Source of the DNA: Monocercomonoides exilis
Lineage: Eukaryota; Preaxostyla; Oxymonadida; Polymastigidae
NCBI GenBank assembly: GCA_001643675.2
Contig: LSRY02000015.1
Span: 563,001-627,000 of the forward strand
Length of the DNA stretch: 64,000 nt
Reading direction: 5' to 3'
Shown here: piece after piece, positions 56,730 through 64,000 of the stretch
How positions within the stretch are numbered: the first letter of the stretch is position 1
How the letters are laid out: each line of letters opens with the position of its first letter
Made by a program: the position numbers and the translations under genes
The notes under the pieces: model-generated
Databases searched by the model: none
The model's input: only the letters and a program-made list of their open reading frames with translations
What the model was told of the DNA's origin: nothing

Positions 56730-57653
56730 ATGAGCGTGCTTCAGCCTGGACTCGAGTCGAGTCTGAATTCCTTATCTCAGGATATCAGCGGACCTCCGAG
56801 CAGCGTGGGATTTACGCAATCCACCTCCAGCATATTTTCCTCATCAGCCGCCACTATTCCGACGCAAAATATTGCAATGGGCCTTGAAAACACATCAAGC
56901 CGTGAAGATCACAATGTTACAAACTTGCTCCATCCACCTTTCCAACAATCTTCAAGCTCTTCTCAGACCCAAATATTTCCAGGTCCAACAACACTTGAGC
57001 AACACCCAATCCATTCTCCGCAAACGACGCAGCAGCAGAATATTCTTCAAACGATAGACACTTCGCAAGAACAGCTGATGGAGAAAGACAATTATCAACC
57101 GAACTTCAAATGCATTTGTTTCTCGCTTTTCGGAGAAAAAACAAAGGATTCAATATTCGAAATGCATTTTCCTGAACAAGCAGGCTCAAATTCCACAATT
57201 TTCTCGAATTTCTCAGCACCTCCGTTTATTCCAGAGGCTATCCACCCAATTCAAAGAACATCAAATTGGTGCTTCGACGCTCTAGAACAAAATGGATTCA
57301 AAATCGAAGAAAAATTGATATCGGCAATAAAAGCGCTTATAATTGGAAAAGATATGGTAGATAAGGGATTGGACCCAAGTGCAGTTTTGGCTGATACTTT
57401 CTTAATGATGGTTAAAGCACTCCAGGAAGCGAGAACACAAAGGATCCAAGCAGTTTATGGATTCAGAGCCGCAAGGACATTGAAAGAAGAAGATGGAGAC
57501 CAATTGCTTTCCAAGAGGCAACTTGAAACGTTGAAGATCGCTGAGCCGAAACAAAAATTGCTTCCTCGATCGCAGGGATGGATCAGACCGTACACAAATA
57601 CATTCTCACTTAAAAACCAGTTTTTTCGGACAAGAAGGATCCCATTTACATGA
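56730..57653 (+). CDS. DIRS-like ORF1, Gag-like (307 aa)
   Basis: ATG lies 12 bases after the left ITR. The first ~115 residues are Ser/Gln/Thr-rich and disordered; a more ordered region (130-265) has a helical segment with LISAIKALIIGKDMVDKGL. No zinc knuckle is seen, which is normal for DIRS Gag-like ORFs. Its TGA overlaps the ATG of the RT ORF in ATGA (57650-57653), a stop-restart arrangement that could couple translation. The Gag-like role is inferred from position. Confidence 0.75.
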   Translation: MSVLQPGLESSLNSLSQDISGPPSSVGFTQSTSSIFSSSAATIPTQNIAMGLENTSSREDHNVTNLLHPPFQQSSSSSQTQIFPGPTTLEQHPIHSPQTTQQQNILQTIDTSQEQLMEKDNYQPNFKCICFSLFGEKTKDSIFEMHFPEQAGSNSTIFSNFSAPPFIPEAIHPIQRTSNWCFDALEQNGFKIEEKLISAIKALIIGKDMVDKGLDPSAVLADTFLMMVKALQEARTQRIQAVYGFRAARTLKEEDGDQLLSKRQLETLKIAEPKQKLLPRSQGWIRPYTNTFSLKNQFFRTRRIPFT

Positions 57654-59629
57654 AGAAAATTCAGTTCAAACAGCAGCAGAAGCTCCCAGAGAACCAGCAG
57701 AACTTGGAGCTCCAACAAATGGGATCCTCGAAGAAAGTTGGAGGAAGAACAAGACTCTTTCTCAAGAACTGGTCCGAAATAGGGGCCCGGAGAATTATAG
57801 AGAAGGGAGCTTGTCCTGTTTGGAGAAGCAGAGAGGCACGGGACAAGCTGAAAAAGGAAGTCAAAGCAGGACATGGTTTCATTGGATCCCAGGAGCAGGA
57901 GAGGGAGTGCGAGAAGTGGATAACGGAAGCACTGGATTGTGGAATATTAAAGAGGATCAAGTTCGAAGATGCAAAATGCCTGAGCAAACTGTTTTTCGTA
58001 AAGAAGAAGAACGGGAAATGGAGACAAATATTGGACTGCAGACCTCTGAACAAAGCCCTGAAATCAATCAAGTTCAAGCTGGAGGATCACAGAACTGTGG
58101 AAAAGTTGATGGAAAAGGGAGATTTTGCAACCTCATTGGATCTCTCTCAAGCATATTTCTTAATCCCTGTTCGCGAAGATTTCATCCCGTTTTTGGCTTT
58201 CAAATTTCATCAAGAAACAATAGCGTTTCGATGCCTTCCATTTGGAATGAAGGATGCCCCAAGAATCTTTACGAAGATCATGCGTTCAATTATAAAGCTG
58301 GTGAGAATGAAGTGGAAAGTTCGTTGCATCTCTTATCTGGACGATGTCCTCTTTCTTCACAAGGACAAACAGAAGCTGGAGCAAATAACAAAGGAGGTTA
58401 TGGATTGGTTCTCCCAACTTGGTCTGATGGTCAACAAGGAGAAAAGCGAACTTCAGGCAAAACAAAGATTCAACTTTCTGGGATGGAAATGGGATTCGAT
58501 TCAGTCGACAGTGGCTCTGAACGAAGAGAGAATTGCCTCCATTGTTCAGAAGTGTCACATGGTACTGATAAACACAATAAAGAGGCGTCCAATCTCAGTC
58601 AGAAGATTTGCTTCAATTGTGGGGCAAATAAGCGCTGCCAGATTTGTCCACACAGACGCTTCATTACACAAGACAAACCTTTATCAATGCCTAATGAAGA
58701 ATGTCAACATCAATGGATGGAACGGACTATGTCGACTTCATTATGGAATGATTCCATAATTGACATTCTGGATAAGCGAAGTCAGGAAGAGAAAACAAAG
58801 AACGCTTCAATCCTTTGGCTCCCCTCAGGTGACGATTACAACAGATGCCTCGCCATGGGCATGCGGAGGAAGTGTAAAGATATCAGGACAACTCAAGAAG
58901 ATTTTTCACGTCCCTTTGAACAGAGTTGCTCAAAACCAAACATCAAACTTCAGGGAATTACTTGCAGTCAAGATTGCGCTTGCAAGGTTTTCTCAGGATA
59001 TCGCAAAACTGTCGGAAAGGAAGGTGTTGATACGCTCGAACAACACATCGGTAGTTTACAACATAAACAGATGGGGAGCAGGAAAGAATCTGCGACCTCT
59101 ATTGAAAGAGATCAGGAAACTTGTGGAGAGTCAGGGAATCCAGGTCAAAGCAGTTCATATTGCAGGAAAAAGAAATGTGGAGGCAGATGCCCTGTCAAGA
59201 CTCGAGCAGTCGGGAGATTACGAAATCAAAAATCAGGCTCTTCAGATGGCACTCAACTACCTCAGGATCAAACCGACTCTGGATGCGTTTGCAAGTGCAA
59301 AGAACAGAAAGCTTCAACGGTGGTGCGGGCCAGGCAGCAGATTATGTCAGGACGGTCTGAGCTATCCGTGGAAGGGCGAGGTGGTTCTTGCCCATCCGCC
59401 AATTCCACTGATCCTTCAGACGATGAGGAAAGCGTTGAAGGAGAGAGCGAAGATGATTCTTCTGATACCGGATTGGACGAATCAGATTTGGAGCCAGACC
59501 CTTCAACTGTGGAAAAGACGATTCATGAGATGGAGATGTTCACGAATGATATTACTTCCAGGGCAGGGTCTGAAGGCGAGAGGAGCAGCGCTTCCTCCGG
59601 GAGGTTACCTGGCAATAAGCTTTCCCTAG
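57650..59629 (+). CDS. DIRS-like RT - RNase H - methyltransferase-like ORF, interrupted by TAA at 58757
   Basis: The RT palm/fingers run from LSKLFFVKKKNGKWR (57980) through SLDLSQAYF, FRCLPFGMKDAP and YLDDVLF (catalytic YLDD, ~58335) to FNFLGWKWD. TAA at 58757-58759 interrupts the connection, and the same frame resumes at once with LTFWISEV. RNase H follows: ITTDASPWACGG (first Asp), NFRELLAVKIAL (Glu), then VLIRSNNTSVVYNI, where DIRS-type RNase H normally has S-D-N, so a catalytic Asp appears replaced by Asn; RNVEADALSRL closes the domain. The last ~130 residues resemble the DAM-like methyltransferase region of DIRS elements (LDAFASAKNRK, LAHPPIPLI, LIPDWTNQIW), though the (D/N)PP(Y/F) motif reads AHPPI. 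Reverse transcription is the family role; this copy is likely inactive without suppression. Confidence 0.88.
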
Positions 59630-61218
59630 TCAAGAAGGCGGGTGAACAGTGGTTTGAGCAGGGCCTACGAAAACTTAATGTTCCGGACAGCATGATAATA
59701 CACATTAAAAATAGTGTTGCCACGTCAACATGGACAACATACACATTTGGATTCGCACATTTCGCAAACGCTTGGATCAAGGGGAATATGGGGGGGTTAC
59801 CGTCAGATCCTGTGATTTGGGTGAGGAAGTGCTTGGACACTTTCATATGCTTAGATAATGAGGGTTTTCCTCCTCAGTGCTTAAAGCAAACAAGGTCCGC
59901 AGTGTCGCTATTCACTAGAAGTGCTTTCTCTTTCGATTTAGGAACAGTACCGATAATAAAGACATTCTTTCGATCTATCATGAGAAAGGAAAAGAAAAGA
60001 GCTCCGTACGAGGAAATATGGGATCCACAGGTCCTTTTCAATTATCTCCGAACTCTGTGGCCCAACGAGACATTGAGCGTATACTCTCTGACATTGAAAT
60101 CAATAACTCTGTGTATGTTATTCACTGCATGCAGGTTTTCAGAACTGGCGAGCATTTCTATGAACGATTCGATAATCTCTGAGAATGCAATTCATCTTTC
60201 AGTCCAATTGAAAACAAGACTCGCAAGATCGTTCATCACAGTCCCTAAACTGAAGGAGATCCAGTCAGATGTTTGTCCAGTGCGTGCAATATTGGAACTT
60301 TGGAACCAAATTAAAGTTTTGTATCCAGGAAGAGACACGTTCGTAATTAACACGAGAACCGGATCAAGAATGTCAAAGGATGGAATTCGTAAACTCGCAA
60401 AGGAGGCAATGAAGCAGGCAGGAATCAACCCCTCGTTTCGGCCTTATACTATAAAGCATGCAGCTTTGTCTGCTCTCCTTGCCGCTGGAGTTCCGGAGGT
60501 TATGGTAGCACACTTTGCCAGATTGTCTCCCACAGCTCACACACCAACTAATTCTTACTTCAAAACAAACACTGCTCAAGCGATGGCCCAGGTTCTGACA
60601 GAGCACCAACCATTCCCACAAACGGGGTCTCAAATACAACCTTGGAGCGCCCAAATAACTCAAGGATCTTCTTTTGCAAACATCCAAGCTCCAAACCAAT
60701 CTGCAATAAACGTGTTTCCTGTTCAACATGATATATCCCTTTCACCTCAACCACATCCTTCGCAACTGTATCAACAACAACCTCAGACGTTTAAGTTTCA
60801 GCCCTCCTCTCAGTATTTTCAAAGCCAGCAACCTTCAAATTCAATTGGATTATCGCTGGCGCAACCACAAACTTTTAATTCCCCACAACTATCTTTACAG
60901 GCAAATTGTTCCATTCCAACACAACAGCTTCCCTCTCTCACAGAACAGAGCATTGACATGGACATCGAAGAGTCGCAATCATCGCAGACCGTTGGAGAGG
61001 AGAAGGATAACAATAAGGAAAATGAAGAAGTCAAAGAAGTTGAAGATAAACTGCACAATAAGGAAAATATTTGTATAGATCAGGAAGAGGATTCGAAGCG
61101 ATCATGTTCCCATTCAACTGTCAAGAAATCAAGAAATATTTGCACACGAACAGAGAGAGTAGTAACAAGAGCCTACGCAATATTAATGGAACAGGAGACA
61201 CAAAACATGCCCAATTAA
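59530..61218 (+). CDS. DIRS-like tyrosine recombinase (YR)
   Basis: I chose the ATG at 59530, which precedes the folded part and overlaps the RT-RH ORF end by 100 bases; the frame itself is open back to 57811. The N-terminal core-binding domain (MIIHIKNSVATSTWTTYTFG...) is followed by the catalytic domain: LFTACRFSELASI carries the first Arg, YTIKHAALSALLAAGV the His box, and HFARLSPTAHTPTNSYF the second His/Arg region and the Tyr nucleophile. This FARLSPTAHT...Y ending is typical for DIRS-like recombinases. The ~220-residue tail is Gln/Ser/Pro-rich with an acidic end and ends four bases before the ICR. The enzyme integrates the circular cDNA. Confidence 0.88.
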   Translation: MEMFTNDITSRAGSEGERSSASSGRLPGNKLSLVKKAGEQWFEQGLRKLNVPDSMIIHIKNSVATSTWTTYTFGFAHFANAWIKGNMGGLPSDPVIWVRKCLDTFICLDNEGFPPQCLKQTRSAVSLFTRSAFSFDLGTVPIIKTFFRSIMRKEKKRAPYEEIWDPQVLFNYLRTLWPNETLSVYSLTLKSITLCMLFTACRFSELASISMNDSIISENAIHLSVQLKTRLARSFITVPKLKEIQSDVCPVRAILELWNQIKVLYPGRDTFVINTRTGSRMSKDGIRKLAKEAMKQAGINPSFRPYTIKHAALSALLAAGVPEVMVAHFARLSPTAHTPTNSYFKTNTAQAMAQVLTEHQPFPQTGSQIQPWSAQITQGSSFANIQAPNQSAINVFPVQHDISLSPQPHPSQLYQQQPQTFKFQPSSQYFQSQQPSNSIGLSLAQPQTFNSPQLSLQANCSIPTQQLPSLTEQSIDMDIEESQSSQTVGEEKDNNKENEEVKEVEDKLHNKENICIDQEEDSKRSCSHSTVKKSRNICTRTERVVTRAYAILMEQETQNMPN

Positions 61219-61221
61219 TGA

Positions 61222-61325
61222 TATCCCAAATAGAAAGAGGAGTTGTATTTTCATTTGTTCTCGAGAATTGAGAAGCTAATGCTTTTTAATTCGTTAGAGA
61301 ACTAATTAATATACAACTCCTCTTT
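61222..61325 (+). repeat. Internal complementary region (ICR) of the DIRS-like element
   Basis: 61222-61291 is the reverse complement of the left outer end 56618-56687. 61291-61325 is the reverse complement of the right outer end 61577-61611. The two halves meet at AATTCG, which should be the circle junction. The ICR starts four bases after the recombinase stop. Confidence 0.9.
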
Positions 61326-61534
61326 TCCCTCCACAAAGCGAAGCTTTTCCCACCCATGGAACTTACAGTTAATAAAACCTTTTCTTGCATTTTGAAAGTC
61401 TTCGTGTTTTGTAGTCATAAAAGAAAGATATAACTCCTCAGTGCAAATTTGCACAGCCTGTTATTGGACGCTAACTTTTTAATTCTTTTTAACTTTTTCA
61501 TCACATCAGCAAACACCACAAATTTCACGTCACA

Positions 61535-61611
61535 TTGATCGGCTGAGCCCATAAAACGGGGCTCTATCCCAAATAGAAAGAGGAGTTGTATATTAATTAG
61601 TTCTCTAACGA
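61535..61611 (+). repeat. Right inverted terminal repeat of the DIRS-like element
   Basis: TTGATCGGCTGAGCCCATAAAA...GGGCTCTATCCCAAATAG pairs with the left ITR; the last 35 bases (61577-61611) pair with the second half of the ICR. Confidence 0.85.
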
Positions 61612-61908
61612 AATAACACAAATCGATGTTCAATTTATCAACATTTTTATGAATATTAACTAAACAAAGTATTTTAATCGCTTTTTGACATTCAGCCAAA
61701 AGCCCATTTTTCACAAAAATTTTTTTATAAAAATACTCATTTTTTTCAATTTTGAATAATAAGTTAAACAACTTCGAATAATCAGTAAACCAAAATCGAA
61801 TAAAAAGTTTATTAATTTCGAATAAAAAGTCCAACAAATTTGAATAATTTGTTTATCAAATTTGAATAATAAGTTGACCAAATTCGAATTATAAATGGTG
61901 TATTATCT

Positions 61909-62288
61909 CTGAAACAGGTTATCAAGGTATTTCAAAACTGGATGATTTCAGATATGATAATGAAAAATTGAAAATATATACTCACAAACTTTCAAATTGT
62001 TATATAAAACCAATATTGGAGGAAACATTTTTGCTTCATCCTTTTTTTGAAAGATGCAACAAATTGGGTTCCGATTTTTCTCAATTTAATTGAACCCAAT
62101 AATTTTCTTCTTTTTGATAAGTTGACATAAACATTTTTGGAGGTTTCATTTTTTCGTTTTTTCAATTGAATAATTCATATAAATTTTTTTGCATAATGGG
62201 TTTTTAATTGCTGATATTGTTATCGAAATCTTCGTTTTTTTGAGTTTGTTTTTGAGCTTCAATTTATATTTTTTTTGAAAAATTTTTC
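61909..62288. other. AT-rich spacer, nothing recognised
   Basis: AT-rich DNA between the right repeat arm and a transposase relic. I found no terminal inverted repeats of the relic here. Confidence 0.4.
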
Positions 62289-62289
62289 T

Positions 62290-63303
62290 TAAAATGGGTT
62301 TAATAAACACATTTTACGAGAGAAAAATCAATTTTTCAGGAAAGATAAAGTATTATTCACGTGCATTATCAAGGGCGGAAATGTATCATATTGAAAATGC
62401 AAAAAATACAAATCAAAAAAATCTTTGTTGTAAACATCTGTTTTCAAGCAATACAAAATCGGGTTTGGAAAGATTTTGCTGTTGATTCAATATTTCCACT
62501 TAAGGATACCAAAGAAAACTGCAAAGAATCTATTGGATTTATCAAATTACAGCGTTGGTTAATGGCACAGTATTTGTCGTGTCGTACGCACGAATTTCTT
62601 TATCGAGCAATCAATTATTTTTGGGGGAACTGGAATCGCAGGGGAAATCGATGAAGCCATTTTCAGGAGAAGAAAGGACCAAAGAGCACGCTCAAAACGG
62701 AATAAATGGTTTTTTGGAGCAATTGAGAGGAAAATGGATGGAACAGATCAGAAAAAAATAATTTTGAAGGAAAAATCAAGAAAAAGAGAGAATTAACTTC
62801 CTCGAATTCAAACAAACATTTAACAAGGATCAACAATTATGAGTGATGAGTGGGTCACTTATAAAGTTTAACCGAATTTGAGTTATGAACACGAAATAGT
62901 TGCACACAAAAGAAACTTTTAAGATCCCATCACAGTGGTTTGTTCTAATACCGTCGTAGGGATTTTGCACCATATGAAATCATTTTTTCCTAAATCAGTG
63001 TTTCGCCATAAATTTCTACACGATTATCTATCAACTTTCATCGTTAAAAGTGTTTTTAAAGTTGATTTTATTCAATTAGTCGGAATGATTTATCAATTCG
63101 AGCCTCTGAAAATACAAGAAGAAGATGACACCGAAGATATCACATCAGATGTTGTTAATTTTGATGACACAATTGAAGATACAAGTTCTTCAAGTGATGC
63201 TGACAGTGATAGTTTCGGTGCAGGCGATGGTTCTTCTTCTTTTCGTCACACTGATAATAAAAAAATATTTAAATTTCAATTAATTTTTCATCATTCAATT
63301 TAA
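62290..63303 (+). pseudogene. Merlin/ISXO2-type transposase relic B
   Basis: Pieces in more than one frame align with relic A: an N-terminal part (FIKLQRWLMAQYLSC...HEFLYRA, ~62540-62620), then GEIDEAIFRRRKDQRARSKRNKWFFGAI (62643-62730), the EIDE-x-x-RRRK...WFFGA box, then SDEWVTYK (62838-62865) and DPITVVCSNTVVGILHHMKSFF (62920-62985), equivalent to the DPITG..TNHIEALWAALR block of relic A. In-frame stops lie between these blocks (for example after WVTYKV and before DPIT), and the NHxE residues are lost. The C-terminal VKSVFKVDFIQLVGMIY and a Ser/Asp-rich tail with GAGDGSSS match the tail of relic A (GAGDGAD). This is a more decayed copy of the same family. Confidence 0.65.
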
Positions 63304-63514
63304 ACAAATTTTTCACTCATTTTGAGCAACAAATAATTATTCAATGAATAAAATAAAGCAAAATAGTCATTGGAAGTTGCTTTTTCTATGAAAAAAGTCA
63401 GACCCAATATGTTTCACTTATTTCATTTTTAAACCAGAAAGCATATAATTATTTTTTCCCTCTCTTGAAACAAGTTTTTTTTCTATCGTTATATAATAAA
63501 AATTTAAGAATTTC
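63304..63514. promoter_or_regulatory. Short AT-rich 5' region of the MAPKBP1-like gene
   Basis: About 210 bases between the transposase relic and the ATG at 63515. It must contain the promoter if the start is right; no motif is claimed. Confidence 0.3.
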
Positions 63515-64000
63515 ATGTCTTTACAAAAACAAAGCTTTAAGCAAACATTGCTGCTTGACCACATTATTGGTACAACAACGATTTCCAATAATATATTTTC
63601 TGTAAACGTTTGCGCTTTTGCATTGTATTTACATCATTTTTTTAAATATTAATTTCATCCACTCTTTTTGAAACAACAAAACAATTTTTCCAAAAAATTG
63701 TCTAAAATTAAATTTCTTTATTAAAACTCAAATTTCATTTTTCTTTAGCCAATCAATGGTGATTTGGCATATGCTTCTGGCTGTGTTGTTGTAATTTTCA
63801 GTTCCAGACAAGGAAAAATATTGAAATTTCTTGTAAAACGTAAAGAAGAAAAAAAGATTACTGCACTGGCATTTTCCACTTGTGGAAGATATCTTGCAGC
63901 AGGAGAGGTTGAGTATTCGTATATTTATCTCAAGAATATTTTTTTCTGTATTATTTTTTTCCAGGCAGGTCCAAATCCTTCCATTTCGATATGGGAAATC
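63515..64000 (+). CDS. MAPKBP1/WDR62-like WD40 protein, 5' part
   Basis: Three exons join in frame: 63515-63601, 63749-63907 and 63965 to the window end. Exon 1 gives MSLQKQSFKQTLLLDHIIGT..., the counterpart of the LEKVLGLT start of MAPKBP1/WDR62. Exon 2 has DLAYASGCVVVIF and ITALAFSTCGRYLAAGE. Exon 3 has AGPNPSISIWEI. The AY-x-AGCVVV...ALAFSPDGKYLVTGE-x-GH-x-PAVR(I/V)WD pattern is diagnostic, from recall, for the first propeller of this family, which acts as a spindle-pole/JNK scaffold in animals. Introns are 147 and 57 bases, both phase 0 with GT-AG. The rest of the gene lies beyond the window. No paralogue is visible inside the window. Confidence 0.8.

Larger units (their letters stand above)
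56618..61611 (+). mobile_element. DIRS-like tyrosine-recombinase retrotransposon (~5.0 kb)
   Basis: It has all structural hallmarks of a DIRS-1-type element: inverted terminal repeats (56618-56717 and 61535-61611), an internal complementary region (61222-61325) made of the complements of the two outer ends joined together, and three ORFs for a Gag-like protein, RT-RNase H-methyltransferase-like, and tyrosine recombinase. Such elements replicate through a circular intermediate and integrate with the recombinase rather than a DDE integrase, so no target duplication is expected (family knowledge). The RT-RH frame has one internal TAA, and one RNase H catalytic position is altered, so this copy is probably not autonomous. 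Confidence 0.9.
56077..61901. mobile_element. Inverted-repeat unit interrupted by the DIRS-like element
   Basis: The left arm (56077-56258) and right arm (61612-61901) are inverted copies. ACACCATTTAT...ATTATTCAAAATTGAAAAAAATGAG...CATCGATTTGTGTTATT on the left is found complemented on the right, near-identical over ~145 bases (56114-56258 against 61612-61766). The outer part of the right arm is longer because of extra TTCGAATAA-type units (61767-61870). The DIRS-like element and a 359-bp palindrome lie exactly between the arms. I infer an older foldback element that served as insertion site. Confidence 0.6.

Noticed and set aside
61415-61837. 140-codon minus-strand ORF at the right end of the DIRS-like element
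   Set aside because: It runs across the right ITR and into the repeat arm; composition is AT-driven and no domain is visible.

Overview
The window is nuclear DNA of a protist. The evidence is spliceosomal introns (GT-AG and one GC-AG), an ER-targeted HSP90 with a C-terminal KNEL signal, a spliceosomal Prp4, very long mostly intronless genes full of poly-Ser and acidic tracts, and very AT-rich intergenic DNA. The surface protein at 45.4-53.0 kb has a signal peptide, a parallel beta-helix ectodomain, one membrane helix and a degenerate kinase. Large families of that architecture are characteristic, from recall, of oxymonads (Preaxostyla: Monocercomonoides, Blattamonas, Streblomastix). I favour an oxymonad with the standard genetic code, with moderate confidence.

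Layout. 2-7924 (+): 3' part of a giant CaMKK-like Ser/Thr kinase. 7925-9833: AT-rich spacer with a relic of a beta-helix surface gene. 9834-12.8k (-): TBC-domain plus coiled-coil protein resembling the C-terminal part of TBC1D31. 12857-15684 (+): GRP94/endoplasmin with one intron and a very long Lys/Glu tail. 15898-38004 (-): one uninterrupted 7,368-codon ORF with F-box, LRR, ankyrin, LRR and pseudokinase segments separated by low-complexity linkers. 38171-41438 (+): Prp4 in nine exons. 41.4-45.4k: repeat-rich spacer with a Merlin/ISXO2-type transposase relic, small inverted-repeat elements and microsatellites. 45397-53040 (-): beta-helix/TM/pseudokinase surface gene split by one in-frame TAG. 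53.0-63.3k: repeat island with a 1-kb near-perfect palindrome, a 359-bp palindrome, a DIRS-like tyrosine-recombinase retrotransposon (inverted terminal repeats, internal complementary region, Gag-like, RT-RNase H-methyltransferase-like and YR ORFs) lying between inverted arms of a further repeat, and a second Merlin-type relic. 63515-64000 (+): first three exons of a MAPKBP1/WDR62-like WD40 gene.

The cellular genes are not an operon or a recognisable pathway; they are independent housekeeping, signalling and surface genes. The common theme is expansion of simple triplet sequence inside coding regions (Ser, Glu, Lys-Glu, Gln, LQTP) and of simple repeats inside introns and spacers. Mobile-element decay is concentrated in two spacers. 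No tRNA, rRNA or CRISPR array was recognised.
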